A DNA stretch of 64,000 nt. It comes from Yponomeuta sedellus. Taxonomy: Eukaryota > Arthropoda > Insecta > Lepidoptera > Yponomeutidae. The notes beneath the pieces are model-generated. The model did no database searches. It was not told the DNA's origin and worked only from the letters and a program-made list of their open reading frames with translations. Each line of letters opens with the position of its first letter. The first letter of the stretch is position 1. A program made the translations under genes and the position numbers. This document shows, piece by piece, positions 10,560 to 24,000 of the stretch. The stretch spans positions 17,045,152 to 17,109,151 of the forward strand of contig OW203743.1 in assembly GCA_934045075.1 (NCBI GenBank). The letters run 5' to 3'.

Positions 10560-10872
10560 ATAGAACTGGTGAAGCCTGTATCCAGATGTACATTTGTGTT
10601 TAACTCCTTGTCTGTTTTGTTTCCTTTAGATATTTATCCAGTTTGTTTTTAAACATATTAATGCTTGTGGCTGTCACTATTTCTTTAGGGAGTTTGTTCC
10701 ATTCTTTAACTACTCTATTGGAGAGAAAGTTCTTGTGTGGGTTATTATTTGATGAGGTCGTTTGTAGTTTCAAGCAGTGTCCTCTCAGATGGGTAGTGTT
10801 CCGCTCAAACACCACTTTACAAATAACTTTAAAAAAAGTCATTGGTACATGCCAGGTTTGTATCCACGACAA
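10560..10872 (-). pseudogene. LINE reverse transcriptase C-terminal fragment
   Basis: The minus-strand frame ends with SNRVVKEWNKLPKEIVTA then MFKNKLDKYL, a hallmark of the extreme C-terminus of jockey/CR1-type reverse transcriptases. No catalytic core is present. It is a 5'-truncated insertion. Confidence 0.65.
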
Positions 10873-10944
10873 CCCGAATCTACTTACTACCCTACCACTT
10901 TCTACAATATCACTTGCTGTGAAAAAAAAAACATCGAAGGAACC

Positions 10945-11035
10945 TTAGTGTCTGAGGCCCAGATTCTCTCTCTGAGAGAAGGCCTGTGCCTTGCAGTGGG
11001 ACATTACAGGCTACAAGACAAGAATTTGTTAATAC
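10945..11035 (+). repeat. LINE tail fragment
   Basis: The stretch ending GAGAAGGCCTGTGCCTTGCAG then TGGGACATTACAGGCT has the 'ggcc-tgtgcc-cagtggga' tail also seen at 31840, 43985 and 58385. It is a short 3' remnant of an interspersed repeat. Confidence 0.45.
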
Positions 11036-11299
11036 ATTAACAGCTCTAAGCTTCATTGCCAAGGTTTGCTTGAAAGAAGTCTCTAAACAATTTTCTCGCC
11101 TTCGTACATGTACTTTCCTATTTTATAGTGTAATTTGTGGTTTTAGATGCAATAAAGTATAAAAAGAAGCTGATATTCAACGAAATCAGTAATCACAAAC
11201 TGCTACTTTCCGTATTGATAACTTCAATACTTGGGTATCAGAAGATTTTTCAAAATGAGAGAGTCTGTTGCTTAATAACGATGTCCTTCTCTTTTAGTC

Positions 11300-12060
11300 A
11301 TGTCGGGCGGGCGCCTCGTGGTGCTGGATCGGCTAGGGCGCGACGTGAAGCGCTACTCGCTGCCGAGCGGGCTGGTGACCCTCGGCAGCGACCCCGACTG
11401 CGACATCCGGGTGATGCTGCCCACGGTCAGCCGCCACCACGCCACTGTGGTCGTCAGGGCTCACCAGGTATGCTGCTACTTCAGCAAGCCACTGTCGATC
11501 TGCTGGAGAATTTCGGAAACTACCCCAATTGCCACAAGTAGGTCATTGGTTATGGACTTTAAGGTGATGAAGTTGAAGTGGGAGCTACATAACACCATGA
11601 CAAAGCCACCTGAACCACACCTGAATTACACCATGATCAACGAGCTCCATTGTCCCCCATCGGGACTGATTGATTTCTATTCTGACCTAGTTTGCGCTGT
11701 TCTCCTAGCTACAGATTTGTGCTGACACTTTTTGCATCTCCAGAAATCAGCTCTCAAGATACTAGACAATTAGAGACCGACAGGAATCCAATACATTCCC
11801 TGTGTCATGAAAATTTCCTCTGCTTCGACAAGGAGGTTGAAAATTGGGATTATTGTTTAAAAGTTTGCGAATGTTTGAAACTAAAGCACCTCTATCTCGC
11901 CAGACGGTGATCCGCAACATATCTGACGGCCGTACCCTGGTTAACGGGCAGCCCGTGAGCGTTTCCGGCCTGCAGCACGGCGATACCATCACGCTGGGAG
12001 ACAGATCTCTACGCTGGGAGTACGACCAGCCATCGGCCGTCAAGGCGGTGGCTAATCAAG
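11300..12060 (+). other. FHA-domain exons of the Ki-67-like gene
   Basis: Exon 11300-11467 is preceded by CTTCTCTTTTAG|TC and ends CACCAG|GTATGC in phase 0. The next exon starts at 11904 after CTCGCCAG and ends AATCAAG|GTTAGT at 12060 in phase 1. Together they encode about 108 residues forming one FHA fold: the glycine-[SR]-x-CDI turn, the VSRHHA strand with its serine-arginine pair, and the asparagine of LVNG. These are the loops that contact phosphothreonine in FHA domains. The first loop reads GSDPDCD rather than the usual GR, so the commonly conserved arginine is absent. Confidence 0.8.
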
Positions 12061-15000
12061 GTTAGTGAAGGTTCTAACCGGAAGGTGGAATCTACATGCT
12101 CTGTATTGTCAGAGTTGTTGGTGACCAAGATTTGTGATATACATAATTATTAACTTAATCCCAGATTAGCTTGACTTTTTTTCAGAAGAGTCTTGGTATA
12201 TGTAGTGCTTACGAATGTTTTAGTATAAAAAGATACATAACTCTTTGATAGGTTGTTGTAATTACCTTATAAAACGAAGCATCTAGTCCAAAAACACTGC
12301 TGTTGCTTTTATATGTCTTATATGAATAGATATTATTGTAAGAAAATTTGTGTACACTTCTAAATTACTCAATGTAAGTTCTATTAAAGTACAATTTTTT
12401 ATGACATGCGATGTTCATACATAAGTACTAGTGATAATGAAGGGGAAAAGGGGTTATTCTTGCTACCTATTTTTTTATGTACCCTCGTCCCACTGCTTGG
12501 TAAAGTCTCCTCTTTAACTCTACTCCTCCATGATTATAGCCATCTCCTGCTAACGTGGTAGATAGGTCGCAAGGTCGTCCCACCATCTTCGCTTGCCTCG
12601 GCCACGTTTGCGATATCCGTCGCGTCGAACCCGTGGCGATTTTCGCTCACCCTTTGTCTCATACACCTCACGTGTCCCGCCCGACTCTTCAGCTAAGCCA
12701 TTGCCGCTCCGACATCGACAATCTCGGTTCTGGAGAGCTGAGCCTCATAACATAACTATAACATGACATTTACATACATCGCTTCTGGCCCCACACTAGG
12801 ATACCCTGTGTCGTGGGAACCAGAAACAACGACATCACAAACATGTAAACATCCAAGACCTGGGGTTTTTTTTTTGTTCCCAGCCGGGATTCGAACCCGG
12901 GACATGGTAGGTAGTTGCGCTACCGCTACGCCAGAGAGGTCGTCATAAAAATCAATCTACGTCCTCCCCACCAGCTATCTACGTGAAGAAAGGCAAGGCG
13001 AAGACCCCCCGCGGCCGCGGGCGCGCCAGCGAGGTCTCCGCGCGCCGCGTGGACCCCTCCCTGCAGCTGGTGCTCGAGATGAGCCACCGCGCCTCCATGC
13101 CCGGCAAGCAGGTGGCCATAGTGCAGCCGCAGCGCCGCGACCATGACTACACAGGTACTGTCCTTCGCCGTACATTTATGACCTGCGTGACCTCCCTGTG
13201 AAGCTCACGCTGCATGCTCTTCAATCTGGTGTTATTATGTTAAGGCTGCCGTAAACCTTTGATATGCAATCTTGCTACAACAATATAATATTTTTGGTGA
13301 TTGCAAAATAGTACGTTACACAACTAGGCTGGTAATACAAAGAAAGGCCGAGATCGCAGAAGTTTGCGGCACGAGCTGCAAGCGAGGGACGTAAATATGC
13401 GATCGAGAACTTTCTTTATTACATCCCGTGTTGTGTACATGTTTTAATGAAATGAAATGAAATGAAATGAAAAGGTTTTATTCAAAGTAGCACAGAAACT
13501 GCGGCTTAATGAACGTTACAATTCAAACTAGGTGTCCATTTCAAAATCTAGATCATTTAGGAGAAAAAATGGACAAAAAAACTCCTAACTTAGTCTTTTC
13601 AAAAGTCCTTAATTAACATAGTTTACATAATTATTTTGAACATAGAACTCATACATTGTACTGGCTTTCATTCCAGACCTCATTGTCATCTAAATAATCC
13701 TTTATGTTATAGTAGCCCTTTTGGCACAAAGTGTGCTTAACATATTTTTTGAACCGCGATTCAGGCAAGCTTAATATATCTTCAGGGATTTTATTATAGA
13801 AGCGTATACAATGCCCCATGAAGGATGTATTAACCTTTGCCAGCCTAAATAGTGGGAACAAAAGTTTATGTTTATTTCTAGTATTTACATTGTGTTGGCT
13901 ACCTAAAGTTTTAAAGTTACTGATATTTTTCCTAACGTACATAATGTTTTCATATATATACTGACTGGCAACTGTCAGGATGTTAGTTTCTTTAAAGAAA
14001 TCTCTTAACGAATCTCTACTACCCAGCCTATAAATGAATCTGATCGCTCTCTTCTGCAAGACGAAGATGGTCTCAATGTCTGCTGCCCGTCCCCACAGTA
14101 GTATGTTTACACTTCGTACGGAAAAAGCCACTTTATTGCCAGGTGTGGCATAAAGAATTGTATGCTTTTGGTTAATGTGGTTTTAAAATTGAAGGTGAAG
14201 AATATGTAGATTTATTTTTGTGTGCGAAAACAGGATTGTCTCATATTATTGTGGTTTTAAAAATGAAAGTGAAGAATATGTATATTATTTGTATGCGACA
14301 ACAAGATTGTCTTATGTCGGCAATGTATTATAATTGAAATGTGTATGTCATTTTCTGAGCTTTCTCAGTAAACTTATTAAAATATTATCTCATCTCTAAT
14401 ATTTTTTAATTATATTTCAGTTACTTGACGTAACAACAGCCTTGAACGCTCCCAAAATTCCAGAGTCAACGCCCCGGCTCATCGTGAAGCCCCACCGGCC
14501 TTACTCGCAGCCGGCCAAGCGCCCGCGCCCCGCCAAGCCGGAGTCGCCGCCGCCGCAGCCGGAGCCGGCCGAGCCGCGCCGCAAGCCGGCGCTCCGCGCG
14601 AGCCCCAAGGCCGACCTGACCAATAGCACCAAGGCCGACTTGACCAACACCACTAAGGCCACGCTGTGGATCGAGTCGAGGAAGTCGGCGCCGAGGAAGT
14701 CCGCTACTGGTGAGTTGGTTTTTAGCTAGGTTGAGACTGCTTCCGGAGTGGACATTCTCGTCTTAATTAGTTTGGCCTTGATTTGCAAGCGAGAGTTTGG
14801 ACTGCAACAAACTTTCAGACTAAAACTAGATTTTAACGGTCTTATTATTTATAAATGTACGATTTCTTTCTATTTCATTCTGAACTTCCATCGTAATAAT
14901 CTTACTTTTACAAAGAAAGATTACTATTAGCACAGGCGAAAAAAGGAACTATTAGTAACCACATATTTCGACTATTGACTGTTTGATTTTCATTATTGAC

Positions 15001-18000
15001 TGCTACTAACCACAGATTAAATACTGTCGCGGTCCTATCCCGAACCATCTAGAATAGTCGCCGCATGCTGCGTTTTAGAAAACAATAAACGCTGCAAGCA
15101 ATAATGACTCGTATGTCCACTAGCGTAAGGTGCAAAACTCTTTAAATGAGTAACTGTTCGAGCGGCCTTGCCGCGTGTACCGAGTGTAGGTACGTAGTTA
15201 CGGGAATGTTCTAGAACCCTGGCCGGCGGATATAAATAGCGGCCGCCGCGGCGCGCTGTCAGTTCCGTTTGGAATAGCGAAGAGTGAACTTCGAGCGAAC
15301 ATACCTGCGATACGAGCGATAACCTACGACCTCAGCGATACTATTGGACTTCGATTGGACCTGCGATTGGAATCTACGTGTGGACTTCGTGTGGTGAAGA
15401 CCTGCAGACCAGACCCTGCGTGAATAAATCCTAAGAAGTTGTCATTGGCGTTTTACATCTAAATCCAGAACCCTAGCCCGTAACATTTGGTGTCAGAATT
15501 GGGGATTTGGAGATGCCACTGACTCCGAGAGAGGATACTTCTGGAGTGAGGACCAGGTCCAGAGGTGCTGCGGAGGCCACGCCCACTGCCCCTCAGGCCA
15601 CGCCCACCGGCCATAGGGACACGCCCACTGGCCCCGCCCCCCAGGCCACGCCCACTGACCAAGCCACGCCCACTGCCCCTCAGGGCACGCCCACCGGCCA
15701 TAGGGACACGCCCACTGGCCCCGCCCCGCAGGCCACGCCCACCGACCAGGCCACGCCCACTGGCCCCGCCCACCAGGCCACGCCCACCGACCCCGCGCGC
15801 CAGGCCCCGCCCACCGGCCTTGACTACCAGGTTCCACTCAGCGACCAACAGGCTCCGCCTCTTAGCCACTCCCACCTGGCCGCGCCCACCGAAGACATTA
15901 AACTTCCGTCACGTACAATGGAGGTTTTGGATATGTTGTGCCTGATGGCAATGTTGAAGGGCATGCAAGAACAACAGAGCAAGCAGATGCAGTGCCTGCA
16001 AGAAGAACAGAGAGGCCTGCGAGAAGAACAGAAGGCAGATCAACAGGTGATCCTTTCTGCCGTTACAAAGTTCAGTGATACGGTAGCTAAGCTACATGAA
16101 CATGTAGAGGTAGTGACCGAACGGGTTACCAAATTAGAGGAGGACCTACAAAGTCTGAAAAACGGCCTCACTGGACTAGAGCAGGAAGTTCGGCGTATAA
16201 AAGCTGCTGGAGTTACATCGAGCGGAGTTGTCAGCATAAGCCAGGGGCCTAAAGTGAAGGTGCCTCCGTACGATGGTACTACATCTTGGGTCGCCTACCG
16301 ACAGCAGTTCCAGACTGTCGCTGCTTCAAACGGGTGGACGGACGAACAGAGCCTGACAGCCCTCACCGTCGCGCTCAGAGGTTCGGCTTTATCTGTCCTG
16401 GAGGCACTGCCCACCTCAGGCAGCGAGTTCAAAGATCTGCTGGAGGCACTTGAGGCTAGATACGGGGAACGACACCTGGAACACGTTTTTCGTGCTCAGC
16501 TACGCGACCGGACTCAGCGCCTGGGTGAAGGACTTCAACAATGGGCGTTGGAAATTGAGAAGCTGGTTCGAAAGGCGTACCCTTCTGCGGATAGTAAAAT
16601 GGTGGATACGAATATATTGCAAGCCTTCGTCGACGGAATTAGAGATCTTGAAATTAGGGCTGCAGTGAAGCTTCGCCACCATTCTTCATTAAAAGAAGCT
16701 CTGGCACACGCCCTGGAAGTTGAAGCTGTGCGTCATGATATCCGGTATAAACTTCGAGAAGTTAAGGAGGAGGTCAAAGAGATCAAGACACCGCCCAAGA
16801 GGAACTCCAGGCCCATGTGTTACAAGTGTGGAGAAAGAGGGCATCTGCAGTTTACGTGTCCTAAGAAGGAGAGGCAACCGACCAAAACAAATGACAGACT
16901 GGGTGCGCGCCTCAACGAAATGGAGCAGCGTTTTGAGGAGTTCGTAAAGAAGCATGACGCTCCGGCCTCCACTGTGAATCAGGGAAACGAAACTAGGATT
17001 CCGAGGCGAGTACTGGCTGGGGCGGAGAAAGCCCAGGTAACCAGAATCTCACAAGTATGCAATGGGAACAAATTGTCAAGAAGGCCGAGTACTGAAGAGT
17101 GCAAGCACCGTGCCAATCAAGACACAAAGGAACTGCCATTGAGATTGACAAAAATGAGTCCATCGAGATCTTGGGAAGATGAGGCGATGAAAGAAGCACA
17201 GGAAGATGATGAAGATGTACGGCTCATTGTCGCATGGAAGAAACGAGGCGAGGACAAGCCAAGATGGTGCGAAGTCGCTCCTACTAGTGCTGTCACCAAG
17301 GCATACTGGGCTCAATGGGACAGTTTTATTCTTCGGAACGGAATACTTTACCGCAAATGGGAGAAACCTAACGGCAGAGAGTTCCATCTTCAGATAGTTG
17401 TCCCAAGAGATAAGGTACAAGATGTCCTTCGTGAAGCACATGACGGCGTGTCAGGTGGACATTTGGGCGTAAAAAGGACTTTAACAAAGATTCGAGAAAG
17501 GTTTTACTGGCTCCATTGTCGAGAAGATGTGCAAGATTGGTGCCGCAAGTGTGCTACTTGCGCCGCGGTGAAAGGCCCATCAACGAGAAGCCGAGGAAAT
17601 CTGCAACTTTATAACGTTGGTGCACCATGGGAACGCATTGCAGTTGATGTGGCTGGACCGTTCCCAGTAACGGAATCAGGAAATAAGTATTTCATGGTAG
17701 TTTCGGATTACTTCACTAAATGGCCAGAGGTATTCGCCATACCCAATCAAGAAGCCACGACTGTTGCCCCCAAGTTGTTTGAGGAAGTAGTTTGCCGGTT
17801 TGGTGTGCCCTTGAAAATACACTCCGACCAAGGCAGGAACTTTGAGTCTCAAGTATTTCAAGAACTCTGCAAAATATTGGGAATGCATAAGACTAGGACC
17901 ACCCCATATCATCCTCAATCTGACGGCATGGTAGAAAGATTTAACCAAACACTTGAGAGACATGTAGCAAAAGTCGTTGACAGGCACCAGAGAGACTGGG

Positions 18001-21000
18001 ACAAATACATACCGCCATTTCTTCTGGCCTACAGAACGGCAGAACATGAAAGCACGAAGGTAACCCCGGCGCGTGTAAATTTTGGCCGAGAACTGAGAAT
18101 ACCAGTAGATCTGCTGACTGGAGGCCCTCCTGACGACTCACGTTCTCTACACGACTACATTTCCGAGTTACGTGAGAAAATGCGAGAGATTCATGCCATA
18201 GTACGGGAAAACGGATTGGAGTCGAGTGAAAAGATGAAGACTAGGTATGACCGCCGAGCAAATACAAGCGGCTTCGAAGAAGGAGCACTAGTCTGGCTTC
18301 ACAATGTAACTCGACGAAAAGGAAAATCTCCGAAATTGCAGACAAGATAGGAGGGACCGTACAAAGTGGTAACTCGGTTAAATGACGTGACGTACCGAAT
18401 TCAACGGCAGCCAAGAGGTGCACAAAAAGTGGTTCACATCGACCGCTTAGCTCCTTATCACGGCAGTAATGAAGATGCTCGGGACGAGCATCTCTAAGAG
18501 GGGAGCAGTGTCGCGGTCCTATCCCGAACCATCTAGAATAGTCGCCGCATGCTGCGTTTTAGAAAACAATAAACGCTGCAAGCAATAATGACTCGTATGT
18601 CCACTAGCGTAAGGTGCAAAACTCTTTAAATGAGTAACTGTTCGAGCGGCCTTGCCGCGTGTACCGAGTGTAGGTACGTAGTTACGGGAATGTTCTAGAA
18701 CCCTGGCCGGCGGATATAAATAGCGGCCGCCGCGGCGCGCTGTCAGTTCCGTTTGGAATAGCGAAGAGTGAACTTCGAGCGAACATACCTGCGATACGAG
18801 CGATAACCTACGACCTCAGCGATACTATTGGACTTCGATTGGACCTGCGATTGGAATCTACGTGTGGACTTCGTGTGGTGAAGACCTGCAGACCAGACCC
18901 TGCGTGAATAAATCCTAAGAAGTTGTCATTGGCGTTTTACATCTAAATCCAGAACCCTAGCCCGTAACAATACAATGCCTCTAAAGAGTGCTTGAGAGAA
19001 TTCGTATTTTTATAAGTCTTCAGTCTAGACTAGAACAAAATTTTACCAATAGTGTAAAAACAGTCACATCTGTCACTTAGAGTAAGGGCCGGTTTCCAAA
19101 TTGAGAATTTCGCTAAGTTAACTGTCGTGCTGTTCTTCGAATTTCTCAGAAAAGAACGTTATTTAAGGTATTTGCTTAGTGAAATTCTCGATTGAGAATC
19201 CGGCCTTCAATATTGTTATGGGCTAGGGTTCTACATCTGGAGGTAAAACGCCAATGACAACTTCTTAGGATTTTTCCCGCAGCGTCTGGTCTGCTAGTTT
19301 TCACGACACGAAGTCCACACGTAGATTCCAATCGCAGGTCCAACTGAAGTCCTTGATATCCTTCTTCCTGCCATCACCCATATTGTTAACTTCTCTCTGA
19401 CCTCTGGTCAGTTCCCCGACCTATGGCGCAAAGCCTACGTCGTTCCCCTCCCCAAGGTCCCTATTCCTACTTTACCTTCTCAATACCGACCAATCTCCAT
19501 CTTGCCCTTCCTTTCCAAAGTCCTGGAGTCACTTGTTAACCAACAGCTGTCCAAGTTCCTCTCTTCAAGTGGTCTCCTGAATCCTTTCCAATCTGGTTTT
19601 CGATCGGGGCATAGCACCACCACGGCTCTCCTAAAGGTTACCGAGGACATAAGGGCCGGCATGGAGGAACAACTGGTCACCACTCTGGTCCTCATCGATT
19701 TTAGCAACGCTTTTAACGCTGTCGACCACGACCTCCTTCTAGCCACCCTTGGTGGTCTCAACGTTTCGTTCACTGCCATGCAATGGTTCTGCTCCTATCT
19801 TCGGGGGCGCCGGCAGGCGGTTCGATCCGGCCAGGTCCAGTCTGACTGGATTGAGTCTAATGCTGGCGTTCCCCAAGGCGGCATTCTTTCTCCAATTTTA
19901 TTTTCATTGTTTATCAATTTAGTCACCCCCAATCTTTCTTGCTTCTACCATCTATACGCAGATGACCTCCAACTTTATAGACTATCCAGTACTGAAGATC
20001 TTAGTCAAGCTGTTTCGAGTCTCAATGAGGATCTATGTCGGATTCAGAGGTGGTCTCAGCATTTTGGCATCGCTGTCAACCCCTCTAAATGCCAGGCGAT
20101 CATCATTGGCAGCTCGAGGCAGCTTGCGAAGATAGACTCTGTCTCGCTCCCCTCGTTGAAGTTGAATGGTTGCCTAATAGCCTTTTCAGAAACGGTCACC
20201 GATCTCGGCCTCGTCATCGACCGGAAACTTTGCTGGGATGCTCAGGTGAAGGCAGTATCCCAGAAATTCTATGCCTCGCTCCATTCTTTACTTCGTTTGA
20301 AGAACTTTCTTCCTATTAATACCAAAATTACTCTCGTGAATTCCCTTCTCCTACCCATCCTAGACTACGCCGATATCTGCTATCTCGATCTCTCGCAGGA
20401 ATTCCTGAACAAACTCAATCGTCTGCAGAACACCTGCATCCGCTTTATTTTTGGTTTGCGGAAATACGACCATGTGTCTGATTTCCGCGCCAGGTTGAAG
20501 TGGCTTCCTATTCGAGATCGTAGAAACCTTCGAATTCTCTGCACTCTCTACTCTATCCTCAACGACCCCAACACTCCTCAATATCTTAAGACTCAATTTG
20601 CTTTTTTATCTTGCACACATAGCAGAGAACTCCGTTCCTCCCAAAATCTTCTTCTTTATACACCCTCTCACCATACTGGTTTCATCTCTAGCTCTTTCTG
20701 CGTCTCAGCCGTTCGTCTCTGGAACGCCCTGCCTGATAATATCCGTAAAGCCCCATCTCGAAATTCTTTCAAAGCTCTTGCCCGGGAACACTTCCTCGAG
20801 AAGTGCTACCCCAAACTCCCTTAGCCACTCCTTATGTGAAGAGTCTTTCCGATGTATGTCCTCCCTATTCATTATATTTAGATTTCATATGTATGGTAAT
20901 TTATATGGTATTCCTTGTCTCTTACAGTGTGTACATATCATATGTATTTTATAGTGATGTTTATGTATATATATGTATATATGTGTATGTGTATATATGT

Positions 21001-24000
21001 ATATATATATATGTGTATATATATGTACATATATGTGTATATTATTTATATACTATTATTTTAATATATACGTTTAGTGTATTATATGTGTAAGTATATA
21101 ATAATGTGGAAGGTTGTCTTTTTCCTTTTTTTTTTTTTGCACGCCTGCCAAGTTTTCGTTCTACCTCCTGCGGTTGACTGGTAGAAAATGCTTATGGCAT
21201 TAAGTTCGCCGCATTGTACAATTTTATGGTGCAATAAAGTATTAATAATAATAATAATAATAAGTCCAATAGTATCGCTGAGGTCGTAGGTTATCGCTCG
21301 TATCGCAGGTATGTTCGCTCGAAGTTCACTCTTCGCTATTCCAAACGGAACTGACAGCGCGCAGCGGCGACCGCTATTTATATCCGCCGGCCAGGGCTCT
21401 AGAACATTCCCGTACTTACCTACGCTCGGTGCACGCGGCAACGTCTCTAGAATAGTTTCGTGTCAAAGAGTTTGCAAAACTCTTTGACACGAGTCATTAT
21501 TGCTTGCAGCGTTTATTGTTTACTAAAACGCAGCATGCGGCGACTATTCGATAGGCTTCCAGAAAGCTCTATTCTAAATGGTTCGGGATAGGACCGCGAC
21601 AATAACATATCACAATACAACAGTCCAATTGAAAATTAAAACGATCAATGTAAAATTAAATTAAATGTCAACATGTATAAATAAAAGATTATAAAATTGT
21701 AAATAAAGAAATGTCAAAATTATATTAAAAATTATGCTGAATTATAACTTATCAATCATTAATGAAATCATTTATATTGTAATACATTTTGTTTAGTAAA
21801 AGTTGAAACAATTTCTTTCTAAAAATTAGTAACGATAATTGCTTAAAACTATCAGGTACACGATTATAAATTCGAATTGCCATACAGATTGTGTCAAGTA
21901 TTCACCTAGTGAAATAAGTAACTTAAGTATTTACTTAGTGAAATTCTCGATTGAGAATCCGGCCTTTAGTATTTTTAATTAAAACTGTTTTTATACGGAT
22001 TTATGCTCGTTTATTACATTTTTACAATTTTCCAACGCTTCGGCACTTTTACAGGCGCCGTGGTCTCGGATGACTGAGGTGGTAGGTAGAGGCATCCGAG
22101 ACCACGGCGCCTGTAAAAGTGCCGAAACGTGGGAAAAATGTAATAAACGAGCATAAATCCGTATAAAAACAGTTTTAATTATGTCTAGTGCTCGTGTTAA
22201 CCTTAGAAAATACTTTAGTATTTTATAAATAAATGTTTGAACTCATCGGCAGTGACTCCAAGAGCGTCCCCGGCCCCGCCGCGCCGCGCCGCCGCCTCGG
22301 CCAAGCGCGCCACTCCGCTGCGGGCTGTTGTGCTGCGGAAGGCCGTCACGCCCAACATCAAGTATACCAGCCGCTCGCCCAGGAAGACGCCCGCGGCCAA
22401 GGTGGCTAAGATACAGGCGCCGCTGGAAATTGGTAAGTCATTGACATCGACATACATTATGTATGGCACCCGGTCGCCGAGGAAGACGTCCGTGGCCAAG
22501 GTGGCTAAGATACAGGCGCCGCTGGAAATTGGTAAGTCATCGACATCGACAGACATTATGTATGCCACCCGGTCGCCGAGGAAGACGTCCGTGGCCAAGG
22601 TGGCTAAGATACAGGCGCCGCTGGAAATTGGTAAGTCATCGACATCGACAGACATTATGTATGCCACCCGCTCGCCCAGAAAGACGCCCGCGGCCAAGGT
22701 GGCTAAGATACAGGCGCCGCTGGAACTCGGTAAGTGTATTATGATAGAATCACACCAATTGTCAAGCTAATACTGTGCTATAGAGAAAGGTGATGACTCC
22801 CATCCTGAAATATGCCCAGTCGCCGAGGAAGACGCTCGCGACCAAGGTGGCTAAGATACAGTAGCCGCTTGAACTTGGTAAGTGTATTTTTGATAGAATC
22901 ACACCAATTGTCAAGCTAATACTGTGGTATAGAGAAACGCGATGACTCCCAACATCAAGTATGCCACCCGGTCACCGAGGAAGACGCCCGCGGCTAAGGT
23001 GGCTAAGATACAGGCGCCGCTAGCACTTGGTAAATGTGTTTTTAACTCAGCAAAACCAAAAGTCAAGTCGATACCATGGTATAGAGAAAGGGGAAGACTC
23101 CCAATCTGAAAATAGGCCAAGCAGTTTCCAAGCATAGCTTTAGACCAAAAGCGATTAAAATATATAAGTGCCGTTGGAACTCGGTAGGTAGAGTTTTAAT
23201 GCATTGCCTTACACTAGAAAGACTTTCAGGAACCCCAATCCCTTAAAAAATATTTATACCATCATGCAAAAGCTGTTGACTGGTAGGGCGGGCATATGTG
23301 ATGATATTAAAATCGAGGGCCACTTTAAGTGGCTTGTACATAAAGGCTCAGTCTGGGTGTATTTCCACGTTTGTGATGTCTTTACCCAGTCACCATAGCA
23401 CATTCCTAGTTTGAAGTTCTTACCTGTGTATTATTGCCCACTCCCCAGATCCGACAAAGCAAGCCGCCCTCATGCTAATGACGGGCCGCACGCCCAAATC
23501 CAAGCCGCCCAGTCTCTCCCCCGCATTAACGCCGTCCTACCTGGTGAAGCGACCAAGCCCAGTCCGCAAAACACCCCAGAGCACCAAGAAAACACCCCTG
23601 AACGCAAAAAACACCCCGGCGCGCAGGAAGTCTCCGTCGAGTGCTAAGAAGACTCCTAAAATGCAGAGTCGCCAGTCCTTGAGGACTCGAGGGGCTAAGA
23701 TCGACGATGAGACTCCGAGGAGGTTGAGCGAATATGAGCCTCATAAGTCTGCGCGAAGCAGCCGCGGATCCGCTGGAAAGTCTGTAAGTGTTTTCACCTT
23801 TTTCTTTAGGAAATATTCTGTAGTTCACGAGAAACTGTTCTCATACTTTAACAATCTGTTAATTTACTGTTAACGGCTTTACTTACTGTCAGCCTATGAA
23901 CATCTAGTTAATTTATTGTTTTAACATGTTTCATAAAACAATATTGTTTATTTACTTTGTTACCTCTCTAGCTTAACAAATTAAATAAAATCGCTCGCAA

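Larger units (their letters stand above)
15025..18969 (+). mobile_element. Ty3/gypsy-type LTR element lacking PR-RT-RNase H
   Basis: Two LTRs of 461 bp (15025-15485 and 18509-18969) read as identical by eye and start TG, end CA. They are flanked by ATAC on both sides as a 4-bp target duplication. The primer site TGGTGTCAGAATTGGGGATT just after the 5' LTR resembles the 3' end of tRNA-Leu. A purine tract AAGAGGGGAGCAG precedes the 3' LTR. One long frame joins Gag directly to integrase. It is inserted in sense orientation in the 7.5-kb intron of the Ki-67-like gene. Confidence 0.9.
19214..21601 (-). mobile_element. inverted solo LTR of a related gypsy subfamily, split by a LINE
   Basis: Segments 19214-19352 and 21268-21601 together form one LTR on the minus strand, similar but not identical to 15025-15485 (ends TGTTATGGGCTAGGG and GGACCGCGACA). 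No internal region is present, so it is a solo LTR left by LTR-LTR recombination. Divergence from the intact element marks it as an older or different subfamily. Confidence 0.8.

Noticed and set aside
15459..15875. 138- and 114-codon antisense frames in the Gag Thr-Pro region
   Set aside because: Their composition (GGRGLVGG, GRWAWP repeats) is the mirror of the coding repeat on the plus strand.
20803..21093. 96-codon frame rich in Tyr and Ile
   Set aside because: It is a translation of the TATATATG microsatellite in the LINE 3' UTR.
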